Below are positions 33,030-44,665 of a stretch of 64,000 nucleotides of DNA, in pieces. Both the position numbers and the translations under genes were made by a program. The DNA lies in assembly GCA_026120035.1 (NCBI GenBank), contig JALRME010000004.1, positions 310,001-374,000 of the forward strand, read 5' to 3'. Every line of letters starts with the position of its first letter. Positions within the stretch are counted from its first letter, which is position 1. Source of the stretch: Coleophoma eucalyptorum (Eukaryota > Ascomycota > Leotiomycetes > Helotiales > Dermateaceae). The notes under the pieces were generated by a model. The model was not told the DNA's origin. It saw nothing but the letters and a program-made list of their open reading frames with translations, and searched no databases.

Positions 33030-33967
33030 ATGTGGTTCTTCTCGAAATCGTCCGGCTCTGCTGCCCCAACCAAAGACACCACGAATAGAGACAGCGAAGA
33101 AATCCCAACGCCGATATATTCTCAATTCTCCCGCACCGCGACCCCAGTAGTATCCAGAGGCGCCACTCCAGTATCAAGAGGCTCTACCACTCCATCCAAA
33201 GCAGAAGACGCCAAAATGCCGAAAAAGGAAGACGCGAAGTTATCAAACGCGAATTTCGTCATAGTCTCGACACCTAAGTGGCTGCAAATTATCCGCATCG
33301 CACAGTTGGGCGTTGCTTTGGTTGTGGTTGCGCTGTGCGGGTATGGGGTGTACTGGCTGAAGTTTGACGGCGATGCGTTGATGTTATTCGCAGTACGTGA
33401 TCCCCCATCCACACAAAGAAAGAAAGAAAAAAATAGAGAGAAAACCGAACTGACATTTTTCCTTTCCTAGGCAATTGCCACAGTCCTAATAGCCTCCTTC
33501 AACGGCCTCGCCAGCGCCAGCATCCCAACATTACACAACCACTGGGTTCTGCTCGCCCTCGAAATCGTCGGCGTGATGCTCTGGGGTGCGGCATGCCCCC
33601 TCCTCGCATCGGGGGTTGCCAAATATAGTAAAGCAACCACGTACCACTGTGCGTATTACTGGGACGGCGTCTGCTACTACAAGGATCAGAATGGCACGGT
33701 GAAGCAAGCGACGGCCACCATCAAGGTCTATCGCGATTGTATGACCGCCGCTGCAGCTTTCGGGGGACTTGAATTGTAAGTCGACATTTCCCATCTTGGG
33801 GTACTAGGCTAGAGATGGTCTTGGCTAATGCATGCAGTGTACTCTTCTGCATCACGCTCGCGGTTTTCGCGATGAATCTCAGACGCCAGCGCAGTGCTGG
33901 TAGCGTCAGCTCATCTGTGGATAAGAAGCTTCCCCTCAAGTCTGCTATGAAGGCTCCCCGATCATAA
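33030..33967 (+). CDS. Four-helix membrane protein, MARVEL-like
   Basis: A 265-residue integral membrane protein. Exons 33030-33392, 33471-33775 and 33838-33967 join in frame (donors GTACGT and GTAAGT). Residues 1-85 are hydrophilic with Ser/Thr-Pro repeats (TPVVSRGATPVSRGSTTP), probably cytosolic and phosphorylated. Four hydrophobic segments follow: about 88-108, 118-138, 145-165 and 223-243. Between the third and the fourth is a loop with the cysteines CAYYWDGVCYY. The tail is basic (KKLPLKSAMKAPRS). The topology fits fungal MARVEL/membrane-associating proteins, though I see no signature that proves the family. It is convergent with the CYP505 gene. Function unknown. Confidence 0.82.
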
Positions 33968-34277
33968 TTCTCACGCATACAACAATGATTCGCAGGGAAA
34001 TGAGGATGTGGGGTTTATTAATCAATTGTGAAGGTGGTGGGCGATTTCTTTTGGATAATGGGTGTGGTGCTAAGAACATTGGCGTTTCTTGATACCATGG
34101 TTGACTGGAGTAATGTTATATGACTGAGATGAGGGCTCGAGAATCTTCTTTGAGCTCAACGATGGCGAACAACAGGAGAATTAAACGAGAACATAAGCAA
34201 TTTGGAATTTTATTTTATCATAACGAACTCCCATCCCGTACGTCCAAAAAAACAATAACTCCATTCCGCATTTCTGT
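33968..34277. other. Short convergent spacer
   Basis: 310 bases between the 3' ends of the membrane-protein gene and the CYP505 gene. Nothing beyond 3' flanks is visible. Confidence 0.6.
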
Positions 34278-37200
34278 CTAATTAAACACATCGCTCGCAA
34301 ACCTCTCGCCTTTGATTCCATTAAACCATTCGTCAACCTCTGCGTCAGTCTTTGGTTTTCCAACCGCTTCAGCAGCTTCCTGGTAGATCTTCTTCGTTGC
34401 TTTCGTGACACCTTCTCCAACACCTGCACTACCACAGACGTATAGCTTTGCTCCGCTGTTGAAAACCTTGACCATCTCCTCTCTTTCTTCCCATAGTCTA
34501 TCTTGCACGTGGCGACACCCTTTGGAAAGCTCTGGTGCCTTTGAGAAGGCATAAAACAGCTTCATAACGCCGTCCTTCTCCCACTGGTCGAGTTCTGGGT
34601 GGAATAGCCTGTCTTTCTCTGGATGCTTACATCCAATAAACAGGTACGCCGGTGCTAGCTTCCGCCCAGCTTCGATTTGCTTAGCACGCTCTTCCATGAA
34701 CCCGCGGAAGGGAGCAAGACCAGAACCAGCACAGAGCATGATGAGAGGGGTGTTCTCAACATCACTGGGAGGGTGAAAGGCGCCATAGCTCGGCTTAACT
34801 GCAACATGGATGCGATCGTCATCCTCAACACTGGCGAGGTAGTTGGAAGCAACACCCAAGAATCGCTTTTCTTGTTTGGCGTTATGAGGCGCATCGAGAA
34901 CAGAACATGTCAAGGTAGCAATGGTTGGGTCAGCGAGGGGGGAAGATGAGATTGAGTATTGTCGAATTCGCATTGGGGGAAGCATTGAAAGGAAGTCTGC
35001 AAGCGGTAGCGCTGCTTCCGGGAACTTCTCCAGAAGATCAAGTGGTGAAATTCGCTTTTCCGACACTTCAGTGTCAAATTGGGGTCCAGCAAGAGCTTCA
35101 ACCTTTGCCCGGACAGATTGATCTGAAATAGAAGCCGCAATTTTCGCCACGTTCTGCACACCCGTGTTAGCAGCCATTGCCAAAGATTATCATGCTTGTC
35201 CTACCTTCTTGGTTGCAGGCTGGGTCAGCTCAACGTAAGCACCGAGCACGTCCATTGCCGATAAAGGATGACCAGTTGGTAAAGTCGTGTTGGCCCCTGG
35301 CTTGATCGTAATCATTGCATCCCAAGGAAGACCATATCGTTTGAGAACCCTGCGTGTCGTCTTGAGTGGGTTGACAGGAAGAATAGCCAAGTAATCACCA
35401 ACTTTGTAGGTCATACCAGTTGGAAGCTTTAAGGTAACATGTCGTTTCTCGGGCACTCCTTCAGCAGTTAAAATCTCGTTGCGAAGTACGACAGCTTCTT
35501 TTACATCCTGTCGAAGAGTCGATTTGCGAGAATCTGTATCAATTTCGATCTCAAGGCTTGAGTCTTCAATGACATCCGAATCACCCCCCAACTTTGCCCA
35601 AAGTCGCTCGTCTTGCCAAGTGTCAAAGTCGTTGAAGACGTCTCCAGCGGCGACATCGACCAGGCCAGCTTCAGTAATCCTAGAAGCGCCATTCTTCTCG
35701 AATGCAGCGTCAATGAGCTTTGGGATTCTATGGAATGTGTTCACCCAATCATCTGTTTATGTCAGTGGTGAGCAGCAGCTTATACTGGTAAGCAAGTCAC
35801 TTACGATTTCCGCAGCCAAAAACAGCATATTTGACACCTTCAAGACGTTTTCCGCCACCCAGGCTTTCCAGCCATTCCACAAAGTGGGCAGCATTGTCAG
35901 GTGGCTGCCCTTCGTAACTGGCCGTGATCATGATAACTGGCTGGTCCTTCGGTAGTCTGTCCACGGCTGCGTCAAGTGGATCTACCTCAACCTTATAACC
36001 TCTGCCAGAAGCCACTCGAGCCAAACTTTGTGCCAACGCCTCGCAGGTACCAGCATTTGAACCGTATAGGATGGTCATCGACTTCTTATCTGTACCGTTT
36101 GTGGCTATTCCTTCAAATTTCGTTTTCTTGTCTTGGGCTTCGCCCTTCGACATAGAGACATGTAGCGACCTCTCCAGATATACAGGATCAATATGGTCTC
36201 TCAAAGTTGCGTGCATGTAAAAATCCTTGGGCTTGATAGTGAGAGTCTGCTTAATACCGAGCACGTAACTAGGGTCGTCGAAACGAAAGTTGAAGTTCTG
36301 AAGAAGCATGGCAACTGTCAAAATCGACTCTTGCCATGCAAATGGTCGGCCAATACAGCCTCGCATTCCATTTCCAAATGGTTTCCAAGAATTTGGTGGT
36401 AATTTCGAGAAGGGTTCGTCGAGCATTCGCTCAGGGCGGAACTCTTCGGCGTCTTCCCCGTATACCAAAGGATCTCGGTGAACCTTTGATAGTAGGGCCA
36501 TGATTGGTTGTCCCTTCGCAATTTCATACTTGCCACCGCCAATGGTAACAGGGTTTTCTGAGGTATCTGGTCGGGGTTGCACAGTGAATGCCGGCGCTGT
36601 GGGTGTCAGTCGCAAGGTCTCACGAAGACACGCTTCAATGTATGGAAGTTGCGACATATGCTCAACCGTCACTGGTCCGCGCCCGACAACCTCATCGACT
36701 TGTTTTTGTGCTTTTTGGTAAGTGGATGGATTCTTCAAAAGTTGGTAGAACAAAAAGGAGAGCATTCCACTGGTGGTTTCGTGTCCTATAACAAATCAGC
36801 TTGGGTAAAGGATGCCAACGGGGCGTGGACCTCACCTGCAATCAAAAATGTGATCATGTTGTTCAAAATGCTTGCCTCACTTAAGCCTTCTCCAGTTTTG
36901 GGGTCTCTTCCGTTCAACATTGCGTTGAGCAAATCGTGCTTCTGACTGGGGTGCGCCTTCCTTTCGGCCACGACCTCAGTTGCAACCTGCTTCAGTAATG
37001 CTATGTCGGAGTCATATTTCTGTTGTGTTGATCTCATGAAATAATTGAGAAACTGCGGCCTATTTGCTCGAGCGCCTGACTCTTGTAAAAATCCCGTCAT
37101 GGCATTCACAAAGGGATGCATCTCCTCGTGGTAGAAACTGTTGAAACGCAGGTCCATAGCACAGCTATCCCAGTATCAGCAAATGTCTCTTAGCTAAAGG

Positions 37201-37788
37201 ATGAACACGTACAGCGCTATGCTGTCCAGCGTAAGCCTTGTAAAGTCACCCGATACGTCAATCTTCTCCTTGGGACCAAATCGAGCCCATTTGACTACCA
37301 ACTGCGAGGCAATATCGTGCATCTCGTCGAACATATTTCGGATAGATAGAGGTCCGAAAGCTTTTTAACGACCCAGGGTCAGTTCAAGAGCAGCCCAAAA
37401 GAGGACTTTGACGGCATACCAGGCATGAGAACTCTGTGTGCAACCTCCCAATTGTGCTCGCCCGCGTGCGCCGTGAACAGACCGTCTTCAACACCATTTC
37501 TAATCTCGTTCAATGCACCAGCTACGATTTTAGAGAACCGTTTTTCGTCGCATACTTCGTTGAGGAGGGCTTGGCTGGAGATATACAGGCGGTCGGTACC
37601 TCCTAGATGCAGCTTGAAGATGGGGCCTATTGCGTAAAGATTAATCTTTGGTTGGGTGGACAGCGTGGAAAAGGCTGACCATAGATTTCCGCATGTCTAC
37701 TCAAGCTCTGGAGACTATCAATTGGATCAATGTCGTTGGCATTGCCTATAAGTGGCAACCCAGGTGGGCCAGGAATTGGAGTGGTCAT
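34278..37788 (-). CDS. Self-sufficient cytochrome P450-reductase fusion, CYP505 family
   Basis: A 1065-residue fusion of a fatty-acid hydroxylase P450 with its own CPR-type reductase, like P450foxy and bacterial BM3. It hydroxylates fatty acids near the omega end using NADPH. Seven exons: 37788-37680, 37626-37420, 37360-37213, 37164-36836, 36785-35805, 35752-35205 and 35153-34278. The protein opens with the [13 protein letters not shown] hinge and has no membrane anchor. The I helix AGHETTSG is interrupted by an intron, ExxR is ETLR, and the heme loop [12 protein letters not shown] places the ligand at Cys408. The flavodoxin (FMN) domain starts about residue 500 ([11 protein letters not shown]), the FAD part holds RQYSISSSP and the NADPH part [12 protein letters not shown]. 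Length is normal for the family. The first donor (GTCAGC) is weak. Confidence 0.95.
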
Positions 37789-39299
37789 GATGAATGGTGC
37801 AGAAGGGGACCTTGACTACTCAAGAGGGGAGGTGGAGAAGGGTATGGGACAGAGAAAGAGAGAGGGGCAGACAAGCAGGAGAGCTTGAAGATATATATAT
37901 ATACGTATATACAAATTATATAATGAGCCGGGACATCGTACATGGGGGAAGAACGGGGGGGCAAGCTGTAGGAAGCCGACACCGACTTGCCTTACGATGA
38001 GATACCTTTGATAGGTGGAGGACAATGCTCACCAGCGGAGCACAAGGAGGATGTGGAGGATTCGGAGAGATCAACCTTGCTGATGGCCATCATACTGTAA
38101 CCAAGGCGCGTCAAGGTCCGGCACTCGAGGCTCAGAAGCGACGCATGCATGACATGGCATGGCAATTGCACAGGGGCGGGCTAACCATGCACCGACGAGG
38201 AATACCGGTTCAGTCGGAGGCTCGATGCAGACATGAGGAGGTATGAAATATGAGCAGGATGAGGTATAGGAAAATGTCAGGCTCTCTGCCCGTCCTGTCA
38301 TTTTCCGTGGTTGTGCAGCCGAGGGAAAAGATGCAGATGGGGTGGGACGAACAGGAATGCATTAATGTGGGATGACGACGAAGGTTTAAGGTTGGACGGC
38401 CACAAAGGGGATCGGATGTGCCGCACCAGGTGCCCCCGGCGCGCACCATTGGGCACAAGCGCTGCACAAGAAACGCATAAAAGGTATGAAAGCCTATGCA
38501 TACTGGCGGATGTTGAGCGTCGGTAGCAAATCGTGTGGTGCACAATGGTCATAATAAGCATTGCGGCAGACGGCAAGTGCTGGATCTGCTTACCTCATCC
38601 ATACCTGCGCCAAACTCTAAGGCCACCGCCAACGCCACGCCGACCTCAGCCCTCCGACATCCCGTGCCGGATCAACTTCACACCGCTTGACCCTCGCGAT
38701 ACTGTGCATCTGCTGGACTTGTTTGCTTGTACAGAACCGCAGAGCATGGCATACGAGCACACAGCACGATTGAGCTTCTGATACCGAGGCTCGCACTCCC
38801 CGAGATTGGTACAAAGACCGACTGGAACCCACCTCTAAAATGAAATCCTCGGTGCAACAGGCTCAACAAGACCCAGACTGACGACTTTTCCTGCTACGTG
38901 CGAAAAGAATCGTATTATTACTGAACCCCGTCGCCTCCAAACAGCCTCGGCTCATCCATCCCACAGCAGCACAAGGCCATCCAAGATCAGATCGGCCCCC
39001 TTTCTGTCACTCTCGAGTGGCGGTAATTGGCTCGGTCGCACTTCGCCATGACCGAGCAGAGCAGATCCAGTGGGTCTCGGCATCGGCCTCGATTAGAGAA
39101 AAGTGAAGATTTCATACGTACGACCGAATCATACTAACATATCCAAATAGCGCATCGTCCACTGTTCTGGTTGCCAACAGCAAGATAATCGAGCAATTGA
39201 AGAACGTCTAGATGAAACCCAATTTGAGTACCGAACAGCTACAAGCACCCGATCCCGCTTCCTTCGTCGCCTGGCATCAACCGCTGGAATGGATGTGCT

Positions 39300-39533
39300 T
39301 TCTTGGATATGTGAGGTAAAGTGACCCAAGTATTCCTCGAGCTTCTTCTTATCTGGCACGATGATCACACCCACAATTCTATTTTAGAAACATACGCGAT
39401 GAAGCATCCCTCGAGTTTCTTTGTATCTGGCACGAAGTTGACATCCAAAATGCTTTCTTGGACACATGTGATAAAGTGCCCCATTCATCCTTCGGGCTTT
39501 GTCGTATCTGATTTGAAGATCACGTCCAAGCAT
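39300..39533 (-). repeat. Degenerate tandem repeat, about three copies of ~78 bases
   Basis: Copies begin near 39300, 39380 and 39454 with TTCTTGGAYAYRTGA or its decayed form and share CCTCGAGYTTCTTYKTATCTGGCACG. Read on the - strand they encode related peptides (IVPDKKKLEEYLGHF, FVPDTKKLEGCF) but need frame changes between copies. This suggests a formerly coding repeat that has decayed, or a noncoding repeat with chance frames. Confidence 0.65.
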
Positions 39534-40951
39534 GTCATCTCCGTCCGTTCGTCGCATGTTACGCGTTCGCGGTCAAGCAAGCAGTAGTCGAGAAGTCTCA
39601 GGAAATATACATAGCGACCCCAGAGAGTCCCTTATGGAGCTTTCGGTTACCGCACGCCATTTTACTGTTCACAGTATTTTGGCACTCCATGAATATGTCA
39701 TTTCCGTCTTGCACTATGTTCTAATTTCATTCATGCCAACGTTTCCGACCAGCAAATTTGACCTTCTCACAACCTCCAGTGCCGTATTTGCGATGGTATC
39801 TGCATTATGGTATACGTTTTTGGTCGAGCCGCTTAGAACGAGGCCTTATTCTTCTATTCGTAAAGGCTTGATGCCGTTGTCCGTCACGTTTTGCCACTGT
39901 CAGTACAGCTTCTGCGAACGTGTTCTCGATAATCAGAGAGTTGGCGTCTACGGAGCAGAGACCATTTCGACTTTCGCCTCACTACGGCCGCATTTTGTCG
40001 AACGTCGCGATGCAACCTGAAGTCCTGGATGGAGCTGAAGTCTGAACCTAAAGCAATCATTGATTATTTCAATAATGCGTATCAAGACTTAGTCTAGGTG
40101 GATGCCAGCTGCGATAGGTCTTTCTATTGGGACTTTAGGCTGTTTAATTATTTTTTTCATTCATTTTCCCCCCACCGTTCTGCTGTCTAGAAAGCGCCGA
40201 TGGGAAAGCCTCAGCTGAGGAACTGGTGACTACGGTAGCTGTTGAGTAGACGCCAAAGCTGAAAACCAAAAACGTGGCGGTGCGCGAAAGCAAGTTGCAA
40301 TACAATATGCACCGCTGGAAACATACATGATACTTCTAAGACACAATTCGGCCTCTTAAAATCGACAACGACTTGCCGTAGCAACAACACTCCTGTCTTG
40401 GCCATATGGTCTTGGATTGATATTACCGTCGGATAATAATAGCCCAGTAGGAGATATTTATCAGGAGCGGGGAGAGATCCGACAGCACACCTGAATGTGG
40501 CTTGGGCGTGCCGGTGGCAACCCGTCGCGAGAAGCCAGTCGGCCATGTCGCCCAGTCGAGAAAGTTGACGAGGCTAAGTGAGCAGGTCAAGCCAAGTGTT
40601 AGCAAGGGAATTTTGGCCAGCTCAATAGTCGATAGAGCTCATCGAAGATAATATTTTACTCCATAGTTCCTAGAGACTAAAAATGCGAAAGATCCGCCGA
40701 ACAGAGTTCTCGCCATCAGGACCTGATCTGATAGCCCTGTAAAGCGACAGAGGTAACCAGAACTATGCCAACCCCGTCACTCAGCTTACTCGTGTTCTTT
40801 CCGCATCAAGCAGCGCAGCTCTGCATTCAGAATGGCGCGTCCCCTCCCCTCCACCCCCCGCAAGGAACAGCTGAGCGTGGTAGTGTTCATCGTTAGTGTA
40901 CCACCGCATTGGTCTTAGTGCCCGCCCTGGGACGGGTACCTTACCGCCACC

Positions 40952-41047
40952 TTACCACCTTACCACCTTACCACCTTACCACCTTACCACCTTACCACCT
41001 TACCACCTTACCACCTTACCACCTTACCACCTTACCACCTTACCACC
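40952..41047 (+). repeat. Minisatellite: 12 perfect copies of TTACCACC
   Basis: Twelve uninterrupted 8-base units, preceded by a diverged TTACCGCC copy at 40941. An apparent open frame across it is only the repeat translated. Confidence 0.95.
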
Positions 41048-41163
41048 TTCCTACCCTTACCTTGCTTCAGCTTCAGGCCTAGAGAGAGTCTTTCAGTGTT
41101 CTCGACCTAGCTAGTCCTGAGCTGTTCCTTTCTTTCATGCAGTTCTCGACTATCGTCTTCTAG

Positions 41164-41254
41164 CAATGGGTAATGGGTTATGGGTAATGGGTAATGGGTA
41201 ATAGGCAATGGGTAATAGGCAATGGGTAATAGGCAATGGGCAATGGGCAATAGG
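41164..41254 (+). repeat. Minisatellite: 13 copies of a 7-base unit (YAATRGG)
   Basis: Thirteen near-perfect units alternating TAATGGG, CAATGGG, TAATAGG and CAATAGG, with one TTATGGG. The higher-order alternation TAATAGG-CAATGGG is repeated three times. It is not the canonical TTAGGG telomere unit. Confidence 0.93.
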
Positions 41255-41820
41255 CAGTGAATGGGCCATTCCCCTTCCCCTTCCGCCACCTCGGAGATTT
41301 TAGCAAGGTATCTCCGGGCTAGAAGTTACGATTCGCGGGGAAGACATCGAATCCCGTTCTATGTAGACTACCGGTGGCTTGAAAGGCCCAGAAGCCTGGC
41401 TCTTCCCCCCGTAATGCCTTTGTGCATGAGTTTGCATTTCAGCTGGGAACTCGTGCTCGCTGTAATGCGGCTCGACCTGCATATACCGCTCGCCTGGGTC
41501 AGCCCCCTGTCGTTTGGGGAGAGGAACGGCCTTGAAGGACAGCAGCATCGTCTATTTTGCGCTATTCTATACTTTTTGCATCTGGACTGACCTTCAGAAG
41601 CCATGCGGCGTTCCTTCCGCTTGTTCTGGTAGGTGCTGGGGTCCCAAGAGAGCGTAGTGCTTCGCGTCGGCCTTGTCCGTAGCTCGGTATCGACGCCTCC
41701 AATCCATACTGAGCTCCGGGTAACTCTGTGGTTTCGGAGAAGTCCAGTCTTGAACGGTGAGCTGTTGTTCTCATGGAGGCCATTGTAGGTTAAATAGAGG
41801 CTCGATGCTGCTCCTCATAC

Positions 41821-41980
41821 CTCATTCAATCCACATCTCAACAATCATTCATTCATTCCTTCTTCAGCTCTCTCATTTCTTCTCCAACTCTCTCATTCCT
41901 TCTTCAACTGTCGCTATCTCAGATCATCCTTCTTCATCTGTCTCTATCTCGGTTTCATCTTGTCAATTCATCTTGCCAAT
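41821..41980 (+). promoter_or_regulatory. Pyrimidine-rich leader of the secreted-protein gene
   Basis: A C/T-rich tract with repeated TCATTCCTTCTTCAACT-like units runs to the start codon. Such tracts are common in front of strongly expressed fungal genes; the role here is inferred. Confidence 0.5.
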
Positions 41981-43588
41981 ATGCGTTCCGTTCTCGTTGC
42001 TGCTGCCGTTCTGGCTGCCGTGCGTGCATCTCCTATGCCTCAGGACATCGATTTTGATATGGTGATTGCGGCTCCCAACCCCGTGACTACCGGGGCTCCT
42101 ATTGGAGTTGCAGACCAGGTTGTGACTATTGATCCTGCTGCTGCTCAATCTGCTATTAGCGCTGCTGTTTCTGAAGCTGCAACCGCTACGGATCCAGCCG
42201 TCAGTGATGCAGCTAGAATGGTCAAGCGAACAGCATGCGCTCCTCAACCTACCGGCGCGACTGGGGCACCCTCGTATTCTCCCGATACCGCCTCTGCTTT
42301 TTTAGCTAATTCTGCCTTTGGCGCGGCCGCCAGCGCTGCCCCTGTGCCTTCGGGCTATTCCCAGTCGTTCGTCAACCTAAATGCCTCAAACAAGTAAGTA
42401 AACATGCAAAGTTATAAATAATTTGGACTAACCACAAGTCGATAGTGCATATGGCTACATGGGATTCACTACATTGAACACCTATAACTCTACTTTGTGT
42501 GCAGCCAAGTGCTCCAACGTCAATGGATGCATGGCCTTCAACTTATGTATGTACAATCGTGCTAGTCTTGGGAACCCGTAAGCTAACCTTTTGTCTTAGA
42601 CTTCGAGCGTGACCCAAGCGTTGACCCTGGTGCTACCTGCGACAATCCATCTAGTAACACCATGATCAAGTGTGTCTTTTGGGGCGGCCCCGTCACTACC
42701 GCCAATGCTTTGAACAAAGGCCAATACCGTTCAAACTTTCAAGTAGTTATTGCCGGTTCCAACGGTTATATCAACAACAGTATAGCTACTATCCCCGGCT
42801 ATACTGATGCTCAGTACCTTGGCAATGCTGCTATCAACGCTCCTTATGATACTCAAGGGTTAGTCAGTCAGCCAGGTTCTTGAATACCTTAAGCTGATAA
42901 ACAAAATAGTTGTAACACGTACATGGGTTCTACTATCTTCACCAGTGGTCCTTTCAACACTACTCTTTGCGCTCTGTACTGTGATGCCCAAACCGCCTAC
43001 AACCTTCGTCACCCTCCTACCGATGGTAGCCCTGTCAAGACTTGCCAATTCTTCAACACCTACCTTATGTATGTCAACACTACAGCCAATATGCAAGGAC
43101 AATACTGTGCTATCTACTCCGAGGCTTGGGCTCCAAGTTACGCTACCAATGCCGGCCAATACCGCGGTAACGATCACTATCTGATTGAGTCTTCTTACAC
43201 CTACACGAACAAGACCAACGCCGGAAGCCCAGATAAGAAATGTGCTGTCGCTCAAGCTTCTGTTCAAATTTCTTACTCTTCACTCCAGCCGTTTTGCACA
43301 TCTTATCTCGGATACGTCGCACCTACTGCTGCTGCCACTATTACCGAGGTGGCGACTATGACTTCAACCGCAACTGAGACTGCCACTACAACAGTAGAAG
43401 TCGGCCTCCCAAAAAGAGCTGTGTCCGTACCTAACGATCTGACAATCTACCCTGCTGCCGTTCTTAGCTCTGCTTGCTCGCTTCAGGCCACTTTACCAAC
43501 ATCGACTATCACTGGAACAAAGACCGTTAGCACCGCTACGACTGTCGTCACAACTTCCTCCGTAACAGAAACTGTCGGTATTAATTAG
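41981..43588 (+). CDS. Secreted protein with two duplicated cysteine modules
   Basis: A 483-residue secreted protein. Exons 41981-42393, 42446-42546, 42600-42858 and 42910-43588 join in frame with GTAAGT/GTATGT/GTTAGT donors. A signal peptide ends about residue 17 (RSVLVAAAVLAAVRAS). An Ala-rich pro-region follows, with a dibasic KR before TACAPQP that fits Kex2 processing. Two related modules come next, each with YMG, then a Thr-rich stretch, NxTLCAxxC and later cysteines (CAAKCSNVNGC and CALYCDAQ); the spacing recalls PAN/apple-like folds. A second KR and a Thr/Ser/Val-rich tail end the protein, with several Asn-Xaa-Thr/Ser sites. No GPI anchor signal is seen. Similar duplicated proteins are widespread but uncharacterised in ascomycetes; a cell-wall or effector role is only inference. 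Confidence 0.85.
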
Positions 43589-44665
43589 GCATACTTTCTT
43601 ACCTACGCATATGCTAAGGATAACTGACATCGAGACTACCTAAATTCACGGGGCGTATATTACCTTGGGTATTCTGGATTCCTTCACTTTCATTACCTCC
43701 CAACGACGACTGATATTTATTAATTACAAAACGATTAGACTATTTAGAAAGCTTTCTTATATCTGCTGTAGCTGCTTATAGACATTAATACATTAATTAT
43801 TTCCTTTTAAACCTTGACTCTCAACAGTGAATTCTGTGAGGTATAGTATATACAAACAAAAACTTTAAGCACTGTGACATGGCTGAGACAAAGAACAATA
43901 CCACCCTCGCACACTACTGGGTGCTGAAAGCAACCTATGTAAACTGGCGGTTGGTAAATTTCCACAATATAGAAATGAAGGTCTGTAAGAAGTTCTGAAA
44001 ATAAATATAAAAAACAAGTATATCGAGATTCTTTCTTCGCAAACATTGGATATGGAATTTGATCTATCCAATCTACCAGTCGGAAATCTTTCGCATTGTT
44101 ATGCACTCATAAGTAAGGCGTACATGAGCGCGCCAGTCATCGAATTTTGGTAAGATAATTTCAAATGGCTTTCAAGATATTTTAAACCAGATGTATTTCT
44201 TTTCATATGTGAGCTTTCTGGGCTGAGAGAGAGAGTTGTTTTGCTTTGTTTTCCTTCGCTCCGTATAAAAAATAAAGTATTTAGCCCGATACCCCCCCCC
44301 CCCCTCTTGGAGTCCCAACCAGCCAAAATTTTGTAGAATTTGGGTTTTCTCTAGCGACCTCGGATAGAAGAGCCGGTGCAGAACGAGGGAATCGAGGAAG
44401 ATAGATTGATAGCAGATATGGTGAAATAAGCATCAGCACAAATTCTATTTCGTCTATATTTAATATTGGAGCCCTCGGCTGCTGTTGATCCTTCGGGTCG
44501 GGCCCTAGCTCGGTCTTGGACGGCGCAGTAGACGATGTAAGCGCTGACAACACTGTCGGGAGGGGAAGACGGTGAAGAACTCGTCGCATGCAAAACCCGA
44601 GAATCCGTTGATGTCTCGCACGCATTCTTATCCGGACAAGTAATACAAGTGCTCATCCCCTCGGA
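43589..44665. other. Spacer without supported gene
   Basis: AT-rich up to 44280, then the promoter of the HET gene. A run of C lies at about 44291-44304. Overlapping - strand frames at 44281-44680 look like chance readings of the promoter. Confidence 0.55.

Larger units (their letters stand above)
37789..41980. other. 4.2 kb gap without supported gene, repeat-bearing
   Basis: The largest gene-free stretch of the window. Frames of 60-160 codons occur on both strands but overlap each other and carry no motif. It holds the CYP505 promoter on its left, a degenerate tandem repeat at 39300-39533, two minisatellites at 40952-41047 and 41164-41254, and the promoter of the secreted-protein gene on its right. 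The frame at 39532-40020 (+, 162 residues) has one hydrophobic segment but no recognisable homology. Confidence 0.55.

Noticed and set aside
40896..41114. 72-codon frame with a PPYHLTTL peptide repeat
   Set aside because: It is the translation of the 8-base minisatellite and has no coding context.
41164..41254. Interstitial telomere repeat
   Set aside because: The unit is 7 bases (YAATRGG) and does not match TTAGGG or a known fungal telomere variant I can name.
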